Assembly (NCBI RefSeq): GCF_016920785.2
Contig: NW_024609846.1
Coordinates: forward strand, 108,552,831 to 108,616,830
Direction of reading: 5' to 3'
Origin: Ixodes scapularis
Taxonomy: Eukaryota > Arthropoda > Arachnida > Ixodida > Ixodidae
DNA: 64,000 nucleotides
The notes beneath the pieces were generated by a model, which ran no database searches, had not been told where the DNA came from, and saw only the letters and a list, made by a program, of their open reading frames with translations. The number at the start of each line of letters is the position of its first letter. The stretch's first letter is position 1. Positions 51,297 to 62,489 of this stretch are shown one piece after another. The translations under genes and the position numbers were made by a program.

Positions 51297-51814
51297 GAAA
51301 CGCTACTTTTCCGCTCTTACTGCACCGGCTGCTTTTAACCAGGGGGCACGAGCGCGTCCATTAGACGCAACCATGTAATGATTGTATCGAGCATAAAGCG
51401 GCGCTGCAGCAATGGATTCTGCACAAGCCCGGGTTGTTTACAAGCTTGTCTCCAAGCGTGCGTCAGCACATATCTGTTCGCGGTAACAAAGCGTACGTCT
51501 CAAACTAAAAAAGTAAAATATTATTGCAGTTCGCTCTTTCAATATCCTTTCAAAATGACGTGTTTTTTTTTTTGTTTTTGTCGTAGATTTGTCATTTTTG
51601 TTATTTGCTTTCGCAAATTCATATCCACCAATAAAACTCCTCCAACTAAGTTTACGGGCGGAACGTTAAAGGCGTAATTTTATTTTATTTTCATTCATTA
51701 TTTCCCCGGGAGCCGGGGTTATTACAAACTGAAGTGGGTAATTGAAATTATTAAACAGTGAAACATGGACAAAAACGCAAAAATACATAATGAAGAAATG
51801 CTATGGATTATCTG
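51297..51814. other. Unassigned sequence
   Basis: T-rich, no gene or element recognised. Confidence 0.35.
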
Positions 51815-51818
51815 TTAA

Positions 51819-52211
51819 AGGGCCTCTGAAAAGACAAGAAATGTTTTTCTGTTAAACAGTTTCGTTGGGAAGCGCTTGCCAAAAGATAAATATTACGCGA
51901 AAAAAAAAAAAATAGAGCGATATTGACGGCGCGAGATGCGATTTAGTCGGCAATCACCTCCTTTCCACTTGTTTTCCCTGTCCGCATTTCGGGCGCGTGG
52001 AGGAAAGGTGGAGCGGCTTCGCCTTCACGAGCGAGATGGTCATTCCAGAATGACCAGTGACGTAAAGGACTTCGCGCCCACAATTTCATATAAATCTCTC
52101 GCCTCAATATTGCTCTAACAAAAGTTTTTTTCGTGTTAACTTTATTTTTCGACACGCGTGTCCCGCCCGAACTGTATAAAAAAAATATTTTTTCTTCTTT
52201 CAAGGCGCTCT
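51819..52211. mobile_element. TTAA-type MITE, 393 bp
   Basis: Termini AGGGCCTCTGAAAAGAC and (right, reverse complement) AGAGCGCCTTGAAAGAAG. TTAA at 51815-51818 and 52212-52215. Interior blocks CGATATTGACGGCG and ACACGCGTGTC are shared with copies at 4.2 and 46.5 kb. The most complete copy of this family here. Confidence 0.7.
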
Positions 52212-52276
52212 TTAAGAGATTAGTTCTTGCTTTTTTTTTTTTTGTTAAATCGGCAGTGCCGGTTATAGAAACTGTA

Positions 52277-52584
52277 CACTCTCAAAATGCCTGCGCGTCT
52301 ACTTACCCGCCAAACACTGAAATAGCCAATCTTTGCGAACTGGGAAATCAGCTCAGCAAATGATGAGACGGAACATCTGTTTAGACCTAAAATAAAAACT
52401 GCGCTGCAGCATTGCGCAATGCAAACCGTCATGCTTGCTTTGCGTAATGCCAGAGCGCAGATTACATTTTCAGTTCTAATCAGATGTTCCGCCTCATCAT
52501 TCGCTGAGCTGATCTAGAGATCGTAGAGATTGGCTGTTCGAGTGTTCTGCGGGTAAGTAGACGCGCGCAGGGATTTTTAGAGGC
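52277..52584. mobile_element. Foldback MITE with TA target duplication, 308 bp
   Basis: Arms of about 105 bp: CACTCTCAAAATGCCTGCGC on the left against GCGCAGGGATTTTTAGAGGC on the right, continuing through TCTACTTACCCGC and GAACATCTG. TA at 52275-52276 and 52585-52586. Fits a Tc1/mariner-type MITE. Confidence 0.75.
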
Positions 52585-52586
52585 TA

Positions 52587-53249
52587 CGTGCGAGAAGGCA
52601 AATCCAATCGATGGACGTTTGGGGAATAAAATATGTATGGAAGGAAAGGGGGGGAGCTGCAACGGGTTAATGCAACTCTTAGGGGATGGTTGCCGCGCAA
52701 TTATATGTAAAATGTTTTATAAAAAAATGTTTGCGAATTGTAGGAGATAATAATATATCTTGGGAAACAAACAAGCACACATTACTTTTCTACAGAAAAA
52801 AAGCTTAGAAAAAGACGGCGATGCTTTTATGAAGGTTACGGTACTTGTGCGGCGGCAGTTCAAAAGTATAAAACGAACCGAACGATTCATTTTGGAATTG
52901 ACGCACAAGCAAAGCGCGACCAAGAAATATTTTATATTCACCTCCAGAGGCGCTAACCAAACTTTAAATCTATGGGCCTATACTATTCGCTAGTAATTCC
53001 CAGCTAAATCTACGACTAATATATTAAATATTGGTGTCTAATCAACCCTGCGTGCCTATATATTTGAAAAGCCTAAGATAGCCTTATTTAAAGCGAACGA
53101 ATCGTGGCTTGTAAACTTGGTGTTCTTGAAAAAACACTAAAGAGGAACAGAAAAAATTATCTATGAGCAGACATCCACCAAAGTCTAACGTCGTCAAAAC
53201 GAGAAAGGACGTTGTAACCGTCTCTAGCATCTGTTTCTGTGAAAAAAAA
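52587..53249. other. Unassigned sequence
   Basis: No gene or element recognised. Confidence 0.35.
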
Positions 53250-53530
53250 AGTTAAAACCGTTTACAACTCCCCGTAACGCCAAATTAGAGCGCAGCTGTT
53301 GAGGCGAAGAAGGGGAGAGTACTGAGGGGGGGGGCGGGTCATGTGACCTCGGAGGGGGGGATGTCACGTGACCACCCCCTCCCCCCGAGGTCCTCTTAAG
53401 GTCTTCCCGAAGGAACCTGGGGTGCTGCCAAGGTCCTCCGGGGGCGGGGTGGGGTGGGGGCTTGCGGTTACGCCGACGCCAACGGCGACGCCGCTCAAGC
53501 TGGAAACGGGCGCCTAAGAGCTGCACTCCT
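53250..53530 (+). mobile_element. Iteron repeat family, copy C (compact, 280 bp)
   Basis: Both ends are present (CGTTTACAACTCCCCGTAAC then GAGCGCAGCTG; GGAAACGGGCGCC then GAGCTGCACTC), but the CCGCTAAATTTAGCGG array is absent. The interior has one GTCACGTGAC, a CATGTGAC variant and GC-rich GACGCCGACG runs. It may show the minimal form of the family. Confidence 0.75.
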
Positions 53531-53535
53531 TAAAA

Positions 53536-55212
53536 GAAGGAGCGTCCAGTCAGGCGAAGCAAGAGGATTAGAAACCAGCGCAACGACTTCTCGTGTTTGA
53601 AAACTATTTATCTGTTTCAATCGCCCCCTCCCCCCCCCCCCACGCCAAATTCGTAGAATTGAGTAAATTAATAACCTAAAATGTTACATGACCGGAAGAT
53701 GGTGTAGGATTTTCTTCGTGCCAGTTTAAGCGTACATTAAAATCTCGAAATATATGGGTATGGTCGTTGTCCACATCAACTGATTTACAACAAAGCCAGA
53801 TAATTTGTAACCAAAGAAAAAATAAATTATGTGATATCGAGGGTTTACGAATAGTAATACGTGCCAATTAGCACGCTGTAATTATCACAACGTATTCTCA
53901 CCCAAAAACATTCACGGCTAAATTCGAGAAGAAATCGGCGGACACTTTACAGACGTTTTTAAAGAGCAATTAGAACACTACCTTTAAGCTTCACGGACAT
54001 GGTTTTGCATTGCCTCTCTTTATGAAGTATAGAATACTTTTTTGGGGAAAGTGGTTAGATTATGAAAATCCACAGTCTATGTTTTGATCGTAGATTTTCC
54101 AGCCTATATTTATAAAAAAAAATCAGATTGGCGGATGTTTTCTTCCTTCTTACATTTTTTTCAGAAATTTATGTATTTCGGAAATTAGTTTAGCACAAAC
54201 GCTAAAAAAGGTGATTGTCAGTAAAAAAAACTGACTATAGAAAAAAAAAGAAACAAGGTTTTGAAACTTAGTTAACAATTGTTATTAACCCTTATGACGC
54301 TTCACGCTTAACACAATGTGACAGCTTGTAAGCGACCGATGAAGACTTTGAAGACTTGTCGAAGTCCGATTTCTTTTTAGCAAAATCATCCAAAAATGTT
54401 CTTCTTCTTTTTACCCTCCTACCCTTCTGCTCAGTGTGATCTCAAAAATTGAAGTGCTACTAAGCAAAATGTTTCCCCAAACAATGTTTTCCTGGCAAAA
54501 TGTGCCAGGAGGAAGGCAAGTTGTTCTCTCTTAAAAAGATTCAAGCGATAATTAGCGCCAGTGTTTTTTCAAACACACATCAAGCTTTGACGTAAATGGA
54601 ACAAAGATCTGTGACGACCGAGTGACTGAAATACCTCTCATTCCATTGCCCTACGAAGTCAGTGATTCCAAATATTTGAGACTGACAGGGTGCTCGATTG
54701 TTTGTCTGATAACGCACCCTATGAACGCCTAATGAAGGTTTTCGACAAAAATATTCCTCGCTTAGAGCAAACAATATAATAAGAAGCTGCTTTTTCGTTT
54801 TAGCCGATTTAGTGTTTTTGATACTGGACAATGTTTATCGGTATTTTTTATTTAAATTGGAAAATCTGGGGCATTGACGTTTTATAGAATATATTGCGTG
54901 ACTTGAACATAACGCCGCTTCGCCGGAATGGTGGAATATTTCTGTTCTGAGCGATATTCCTCATGAGCCAGTACGCCGGCAAGGATTATGCTCAAGGTAA
55001 TACAACGATAAAAATAATAGAAATATGTGGTGTTCATCTCCTTCGCTTCCTTTTCTTTTAACAAGGTTTGTTAGGGGACCTTCTTATCTGAGGCAAATCC
55101 TACTTGATACCTGCTGGTAAATGTATGCGTTTTTTTACCAATGTTATTAGAATGAAGATCTTCAAAAATCGCCCTATCTAAGTATGAGCTAGATTTGAAA
55201 ATATGCTAAACT
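53536..55212. other. Unassigned AT-rich sequence
   Basis: C tract at 53622-53641. No gene or element recognised in about 1.7 kb. Confidence 0.35.
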
Positions 55213-55910
55213 GTACCACAATATTTTTTTTTTTAAATTATAGTCCGGACCCTGTGTATAGGCCGCAAGGGCCGACTTCAGCCGAAAAGAGGTTTCCCTT
55301 TAGAGAGTCCGCACATAGTGCATAGTCCACACGGGGTGCACAGTCCGCACTTGGTGCCAAATCCGAACGTAAAAATGATCATACACAGCACATCTTGACA
55401 GATGCCAGTTGTATTAGTATTCACAAAGGAACTTCTATCATACATAAATCACCATTAATATACTCTCCTACCATGGGAGTCCAGAGGCGGCAGTTTATTT
55501 TGAGATGCATCGCTAGTGTTAGTAGAATGGGCATCCTTGAGTCGGTAATATTATTATTTTGTCGACGGAAATGAGAGTAACGTACGTGAGGGTGTCTGCT
55601 TTAACTGTGTGAGTTTTATTAACACGATGGGCTTGTCGTTCACATTTGACTGTCCGATAATCATGCCGTCACAAGTAGGAACCACAAAGTCTCAGGCACG
55701 CTGCCCATATATAAAAAAAAAGATGGGCTATTGACTGCAGAGCTGACGACAGAATTGCTTGCAGACACGGCTCAAGCATCTTCGAAGCACATATAAGAAA
55801 AATACCAAACCTTGTTTAGTCCGACACTGTGGATAGTCCGCACCGTGTAAAATTTCAGCTTTTAAACACGTATAGTCCGTGGTTTATACACTGGAAAATA
55901 CGGTAAATGA
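55213..55910. mobile_element. Probable TIR element with repeated ATAGTCCGCAC motifs
   Basis: Left part TATAGTCCGGACCCTGTGTAT (first 20 bases) and right part ending ATAGTCCGTGG...TACGGTA are inverted relatives. AGTCCGCAC or its variants occur about eight times near the ends (55248-55350 and 55818-55880). Ends are approximate. No coding capacity. Confidence 0.5.
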
Positions 55911-58084
55911 AGGTTATAAAAATATATAATGACTACTCACCGCCGTCGACGAACCAATCAGTAATTTTGTGTCCCATAAATATCCCAAAAGTTCCCATGT
56001 TGATTGACCTGAGGAATACAAAAAGCAAGGCAAAACACACTAGACGCAGATCTGGAAACATACGTAAACTTTGTTATGAAAGGTTGACATCATGCAGAGT
56101 TTTAAGATGTGACTCGGGAAGTAAATACATATATATTTTTTTTTACTTTTGTACTTCAAGAACATCCGAGAGGGCCTTCACAGGCATCGTGCCACGAAAA
56201 AGGCTGTGCAAGCCAATGCTCCACCAGTACATAAAGGAAGACTGTTCACACAATTGGTTTCGAAGACGCTGCTTCGGTCGATCTAAACAGGGATTTGAGA
56301 AGGTGCCGTTTCATAAAACTTTTGTTGTATAAATTTAACGTTATTGTCGCGTAAATAGAATACTAAAAAAACCTTATTGTTCGGGAGCCCTTGATTTTCG
56401 CGAAATTTGGGAATTAAAAATTAAGTGACATATTAAGGCACGGGAAAATTTCGGTCCTTAAGAATTTCCATGCAACGGTCTGGAATTCCCGTTATTTAGT
56501 GGCCGCGATTATGACCTTTGTGACAGATTCGCGAAAAGATGTTGACGCGCAAATAAAGATCTTTACATTACACCGTACGCGGCAAAGGCATCATGGCAAT
56601 CGCTGCGCTTGTCCACTTCTTTCATTCGTGTCCTTATATTTCCATGTTCAGCTGATCCGATTGCCTTTGTATATTGAGGATGTGACGTCTTAACGCCACC
56701 GTCTTATTGTTAAACTATTAAGAACAAAGATACGGGACACGTGATTTATGTGAAATGTTCTTCGAACTGTCTTTACTTCGGCGCTGCAGTGTTGTTCACA
56801 ATCCCATTGAGCAAGTCAATCTATTTTTTGGGATGTGCCAAACTGGCTACATCATAGAAATCAATTAACTAGCTTTCTGTCATTTGTGCGCAAACCTTCC
56901 AATACGAATGCTGTAGAGAGTGTCAAGAAAGATTCTATTGTGTTATTTACATAAATGTAACATTTGTGTAATAATTTTTCTTAGCTCTAAAAAGAAAAAA
57001 AAAGGTCTGCCACATTTAAGAAGAATTTTACGTGACTACGCACTAGCGAAGTGCGATATTATTGCTCTTAGTCACGTGAGGTTTTTGAAATTTCGACCCC
57101 TTCCTTTAAGGTTAAAGGACAAAAATAGACACGTCAGCGCCACCCTGGTGGAAACGACAAAACGGGGTTGCGAGAATCGGCCGCGATGTCTCATGAAGGG
57201 ACACAAGAAAACCCACACTCGTTTTTGTTGGTTTACGTGTTTTTCTTTGCTCGTGCGCCCTGGTTTTTGTGCGAACTGACGGCGCTCATGCGGGCTAGCG
57301 AGAGGGACATGTGTTAAAAAAGTTGAGGAGGCGGGTTTGTCACTTGAGGCATTTTGGCTTAGGCAGTTTGGAAGATAACTCGATCGGAAATCGACGACTT
57401 TTCTTTTCTTCCTTTCGCCGAGTCGTGTCTACTATTTTCGAGTGGCGATCATCTACAGCCTTCATGCTCGAGTCCTGGCGTAGTAAAAAAACCATCTACA
57501 CTGGGGTGCCTCTGAAAACGCTCTAAAGATTTTGTATTAAAAGGTTAGCGCGCAACTTAATGTTCACAAAATGTTAGCTAATTAATCTGAGTAATTAACC
57601 AGTTTGACAGATAACACAGCGTGTTTTCACTTGCTTCATAGGACTGTGAACAATACTGCGTTGGTTCGACACCCGTAGAGCGAACCAACTATTTTAAGTC
57701 TTGTGACAAGCTAGAGGAAACACCCTGTGTACAAAGAATTGAGCCAAGATCCATGGTCCATTTTCATCTGAACTGCTCCTTTCCGCTGTGCTGTCTCGCG
57801 CAACTGCTGTCTAGCGCGACACAAACAATAAAATTATACACATTTCCCACGATAATGCCAAAAAGATCCGTCGCAAGAGAAATGGGCTAATCAAGGGTGG
57901 CCAAAGTGACATGGGGTTAGAGCCGCGGACCAAATTACAAAAGTTCAGAGAGCTGCAGGAAAAAAAAAAGAAAGAAACGATACCGTCGAAACTGTTCTTT
58001 CCAAAGGGGAGAAGTATAGACGCTTTCAGCGAGTCAGTTACTCGAGCTGCCACCAGTCGGCGCGCCCTTCGCGCGCATTCCGGG
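55911..58084. other. Unassigned sequence
   Basis: Several short frames without recognisable motifs, e.g. 55907-56332 (141 codons, Arg/Lys/Cys-rich). No splice-supported gene model could be made. Confidence 0.35.
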
Positions 58085-59420
58085 CCGCCATAGCCGACCT
58101 TCTGTTTCTCGCCGTTGCTCCGGGTTGTGTGCTGCACAGGCCACTACCGGAGCTTCGTTTTCGTGTTCTTTTACGTTGCACGTTGAAATCTTGGATTTTC
58201 TTTAGGTCTTTTGGATATTTAAGACTTTCATTTTATCATTTCATATTTATATTTTGACATAGCTCTTGCATTTTCATATTTATGGAATGGAATCGGACAG
58301 CGATTGGGTCGACGATACAAGATTATGAGACTTCAATGACCATGTAAGTTCATCCCCTTCTTACGTTTTTGTCGCTAATAAAGGGCAGTGAACACTAATG
58401 CGACTTATGTAAATTGCAACTGATGCAGTAAGGCTATCACAGTCGTGCTTCTCGCTGCATGAGCGCGCTCGTTTTCCGTAAAGCTGACCCGCCATGTAAG
58501 CGATTTAGCGTGCGACGAGACGAGCAACGGAGATTTCTCACTGTCGCCCGTCGCATCGCTCGGTTTTGGCATTTCTAGAAAACGTCGCTCACCGTCTTGG
58601 TCGCTTGCTCCGTCGCTTTCATGCGGTTTGCCTCGTCGCGCGACTGACTGAGCGACAGAGAAGCGGGTCGCCGTCGCTTATCTGGTCCCTCGCCAGATAG
58701 CTTACATGCGGTTTATACTTAATTAATTTCCATGCAGACACCATTGAACCAATGGCGCCTCGATATTAAGTATAAACCGCATGCAAGCGATTCGGCGAGC
58801 AACGAGACAACCGACGATGACCCGCTTCGCTGTCGCTCGGGCGATCGGGCGACGAGGCAAACCGCACGGAAGCAAGCGACCAAGACGGTGAGTGACGTTT
58901 TTTGGAAACCCAAAAAACCGAGCGATCCAACAGGCGACAGTAAGAAATCTTCGTCGCTGACTCTCGTCGTTGTCGCCGTCGCTCGTCTCGTCGCACGCTA
59001 AATCGCTTACATGCAGGCGTTACGAAAACGAGCGCGCACATGCAGCGAGAAGCACGACTGGATAGCCTTACTGCGTCAGTCGAAATTTGCATATGTCGCA
59101 ATGGTGTTGACTGCCCTTTATTAGCGAGAAAAACGTTAGAATGGGATGAACTTACATGGTTTCTAAAGCCATAATCTTGTATCGTCGATCCATTCGCTGT
59201 CCGATTCCATTTCATAAATAAGAAAATACAAGAGCTATGTTGAAATATAGATATCAAATGATTAAATGAAAGCCCGAAATATCGAAACGACGCAAAGAAA
59301 ACACACGATTTCAACGCGGAACGTAAAAGAACGCGAAAACAAAGCTCCGGCAGTGGCCTGTGCAGCACACAACGCGGAGAAACGACGAGAAACTGAAGGG
59401 CGGCTATGGCGGCAGGGTCA
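58085..59420. repeat. Large imperfect inverted repeat, arms about 640 bp
   Basis: Left arm about 58085-58719, right arm about 58765-59420, 45-bp centre, roughly 80% identity by eye. Matching blocks: GTGTGCTGCACAGGCCACT, GACGATACAAGATTAT, GCACGACTG / CAGTCGTGC, and the inner termini GCGGTTTATACTTAA / TTAAGTATAAACCGC. Each arm encloses a smaller segment bounded by GCATGTAAGC-like ends (about 58490-58710 and 58775-59015), probably a MITE, so the inversion may have duplicated an already composite unit. Each arm also has a short ORF start, MESDS(D/E)W(V/I)DDTRL, followed by a GTAAG donor-like site. Confidence 0.7.
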
Positions 59421-59540
59421 CGTGACGTCAAGATGGCGGCGCCCATGAAATGTTGCCTGAAAGGGTCTATAATTGTCGACTACAAGAAAAAATACCAAGC
59501 ACCAGAAGGTTTCTTCAACCGCTAAGCAATAAAGTCAAAG

Positions 59541-60200
59541 CCGTTTACAACTCCCTGTAACACCGAATTAGAGCGCAGCTCTTGAGGAGGAGGAGGGAAG
59601 GGTACTGGGGGGGGGCGAAGTGACCTTGGGGGTCACGTGACCTTGCGGGTCACGTGACAATGCTGATGATGTCAACAGTGACGTCACTGATGACGTCATC
59701 AGTGACGATGACAATGCGGACCCCGATGACGTCATCAGCGATGATGACGATGACGATACGGATGTCGGTGATGTCATCAGTGACGTCACTGATGACGTCA
59801 TCCGTGATGATGACGATGACAATGCGGATGCCGGTGACGTCATCGCTGACGTCATCGTCATCATCACTGATGACGTCATCAGTGACGTCACTGATGACGT
59901 CATCAGTGATTATCACGATAACGACGCGGATACCGGTGACGTCATCAGTGACGATGACGTCATCGGGGAGGTCACGTGACCTCGGCGGGGGGGTCACGTG
60001 ACCCTGGGGGTGTCACGTGACTTCAGAGGGGTCACGTGACTTTGGGTGTCACGCGACGTGACCTTGGGGGTCACGTGACCTTGGGATGACCTTGGGGGTC
60101 TCGTGACCTTGGGGTAACCTTGGTTACGCCGACGCCGACGGCGACGCCGACGCCGACGCCGCTCAAGCCGGGAACGGGTCCCTAAGAGCTGCGCTCTAAC
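59541..60200 (+). mobile_element. Iteron repeat family, copy D (CRE/E-box array)
   Basis: Left end GTTTACAACTCCCTGTAACA, right end GCCGGGAACGGGTCCC then GAGCTGCGCTCTAA. The interior contains no CCGCTAAA units. It has GTCACGTGAC repeats on both sides of a 290-bp TGACGTCA array, and GACGCCGACG runs before the right end. Confidence 0.85.
59678..59967. repeat. Array of twelve TGACGTCA palindromes
   Basis: Twelve exact TGACGTCA octamers within about 290 bp, several back to back with TGA/TCA linkers (for example TGACGTCACTGATGACGTCA), in loosely repeated 80- to 90-bp blocks containing CAATGCGGA. TGACGTCA is the consensus CRE bound by CREB/ATF bZIP proteins. The array yields low-complexity ORFs on both strands that are not genes. 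Confidence 0.85.
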
Positions 60201-60203
60201 AAT

Positions 60204-60430
60204 GAAAACCGTTTACAACTCCCTGTAAGGCCGAATTAGAGCGCAGCTCTTGAGGAGGAGGGAAGGGTACTGAGGTTCACGTGTTATGGGGGGGAGGGGT
60301 GGTCACGTGACCTTGGAGGGGTTACAAGACCCCCTCGCCAAGGTCACGTGGGGGTCGCGTGACCTGTGGGTGTCGCGTGACCACGGGGGTCACGTGACCT
60401 CGGGGGGTCACCTGACCTTAAGAGAAATTT
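60204..60430 (+). mobile_element. Iteron repeat family, copy E (3'-truncated)
   Basis: Left end as in copy D, then GTCACGTGACC repeats. The right end is missing because the antisense copy F starts at 60431. Confidence 0.75.
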
Positions 60431-61897
60431 TAGAGCGCAGCTCTTAGGGGCCCGTTTCCGGCTTGAGCGGCGTCGGCGTCGCCGTCGGCGTAACCGCGCG
60501 GTGCAATATGGGTAAATTTCCCCGCTAAATCTAGCGGAAGAATTTCCCCGCTAGATCTAGCGCAAAAATTTCTTCGCTAAATCTAGCCGAAAATTTTCCC
60601 GCTAAATCTAGCGGAAAAATTCCCCGCTAAATCAAGCGGAAAAATTTCCCCGCTAAATCTAGCGGAAAAATTTCCCCGCTAGATTTAGCGGGAAAATTTC
60701 CCCGCTAAATCTAGCGCGAAAAATTTCTCCGCACGTTTAAGCGGAAAAATTTCCCCGCTAAATCTAGCGGAAAAATATCCCCGCTAGATTTAGTGGAAAA
60801 ATTTCCCCCCTAAATCTACGCAAACTTTCCCTGCTAAATTTAGCGGGAAAAATTCCCCGCTAAATCTAGCCGAAAATTTCCCCCTAAATCTAGCGGCAAA
60901 AATTCCCCGCTAAATGTAGCCGAAAAATTTCCCCGCTAAATCTAGCGGGAAAAATTCCGAGCTTAATCTAACGGAAAAATTTCCCCGGTAAATCTAGCGG
61001 AAAAATTTTCCCGTGAAATCTAGCGGAAAATTTTCCCAGCTAAATCTAGCGGAAAACTTTCGCCGCTAAATCATGCGGAAAAATATCCCCGCTAGATTTA
61101 GCGGAAAAATTTCCCCCCTATCTACGCAAAAACTTTCCTCGCTAGATTTAGCGGAAAAAATTTCCCGCTAAATCTAGCCGAACATTTCCCCGCTAAATCT
61201 AGCGGAAAAATTCCTTGTTAAATTTAGCCGCGAAATTTCCCCGCTAAATCTAGCGAAAAAAATTCCCCGCTAAATTTAGCCGAAAAATTTCCCCGCTAAA
61301 TGTAGGGGAAAAATATCCCCGCTAGATTTCGCGGAAAAATTTCCCCCCCAAATCTACGCAAAAATTTCCCTGCTAGATTTAGCGGAAAAAATTCCCCGCT
61401 AAATCTAGCCAAAAATTTCCCGGCTAAATCTAGCGGAAAAAATTCGGCGCTAAATCTAGCCGAAAAATTTCCCCGCTAAATCTAGCGGGAAAAATTCCCC
61501 GCTTAATCTAACGGAAAAATTTCCCCGCTAAATCTAGCGGAAAAATTTCTCCGCTAAATCTAGCGGAAACATTTTCCCGTTAAATCGAGCAGAAAAATTT
61601 TCCCGCTAAATCTAGCGGAAAGTTTTTCCCGCTAAATCAAGCGGAAAACATTTCCCGCTAATTTTAGCGGAGAAAATTCCCCGCTAAGCCTAGCGGGAAA
61701 ATTTTCCAGTTAAACCTACGAAAAAATTTCCCGGCTAAATCTAGCGGAAAAATTTCCCCGCTGAATCTAGCGGAAAGATTTTTTTGGGGGGTCACATGAC
61801 CCCCCCTTCCCCCCCCGAGGTCCCGCAGTACCCTTGCCTCCTCCTCTTCAAGAGCTGTGCCCCAATTCGGTGTTACAGGAAGTTGTAAACGGCTATC
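60431..61897 (-). mobile_element. Iteron repeat family, copy F (longest array)
   Basis: Antisense: starts with the inverted right end (TTAGAGCGCAGCTCTTAGGG, CCCGTTTCCGGC) and finishes with the inverted left end (TTCAAGAGCTGTG, CGGTGTTACAGGAAGTTGTA). In between is about 1.25 kb of CCGCTAAATCTAGCGG-type units. Confidence 0.85.
60515..61775. repeat. About 48-unit array of CCGCTAAATCTAGCGG palindromes
   Basis: Unit 25-27 bp, consensus close to CCGCTAAATCTAGCGGAAAA plus ATTTCC. Some variation in groups (AGCCGAAAA, CTACGCAAA variants recur in the same order near 60800, 61120 and 61350), which suggests higher-order duplications of several units. Confidence 0.9.
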
Positions 61898-61902
61898 ATT
61901 TT

Positions 61903-62488
61903 TTAGAGCGCAGCTCTTAGGGGCCCGTTTCCAGCCTGAGCGGCGTCGGCGTCGGCGTAACCGCGTCCCTCCCCCTCCTCCTTGTCCCCCTCCTCCTCCC
62001 CTCCTCCTCCTCCCCCTCCTTCTCCTCCCCTCATTGTCCTCCTTTTTTCCCTCCTCCTCCGCTCCTCCTCCTCCCCCTGCTCCTCCGGGGGGAGGAGGAG
62101 TGGTAGGAGGAGGGGGAGGGGGAGGAGGTCCTCGAAGGGGGAGGACCTCCCCGAGGTCACCTGACCTCGGGGAGGTCACGTGACCCCCCCGTCACGTGAC
62201 CCCCCCCCCCGAGGTCACGTGACCAAACCTGAGGTTACGTGACCACACCTGAGGTCCCGTGACTCCCCCCCCCCGAGGGCACGTGACCCCCCCCTCCCGA
62301 AGTCACGTGACCCCCGAGGTCACGTGACCCCTCAAGGTTATTTGACCCCCCTCCCCCTAGATCACGTGACCCCGCCGGGGGTCACGTGACTACCCGCAGG
62401 TGACGTGACCCCCCTCAGTACCCTTCCCTACTCCTCCCCAAGAGCTGCGCTCCAATTCGGCGTTACAGGGATTTGTAAACTGCTTTCA
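61903..62488 (-). mobile_element. Iteron repeat family, copy G (E-box array)
   Basis: Antisense copy with both ends. The interior has CTCCTCCTCC-type pyrimidine tracts (61970-62100) and about eight CACGTG sites, mostly in GTCACGTGAC (62160-62400). Frames through the purine/pyrimidine tracts are spurious. Confidence 0.8.
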
Positions 62489-62489
62489 T

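Noticed and set aside
59650..60001. Overlapping ORFs of 111-115 codons on both strands in the TGACGTCA array
   Set aside because: They are translations of the palindromic repeat (Met-Thr-Ser or Val-Ile-Asp-Asp runs), equally open on both strands, with no protein-like composition.
60515..61775. CRISPR-like array of regularly spaced short repeats
   Set aside because: Unit length is about 26 bp with no unique spacers, the repeats are contiguous, and the context is eukaryotic transposon DNA.
61664..62183. Gly/Glu/Arg-rich and Pro/Ser-rich ORFs (up to 171 codons)
   Set aside because: Produced by purine/pyrimidine tracts inside iteron copy G; no domain, and open on both strands for compositional reasons.
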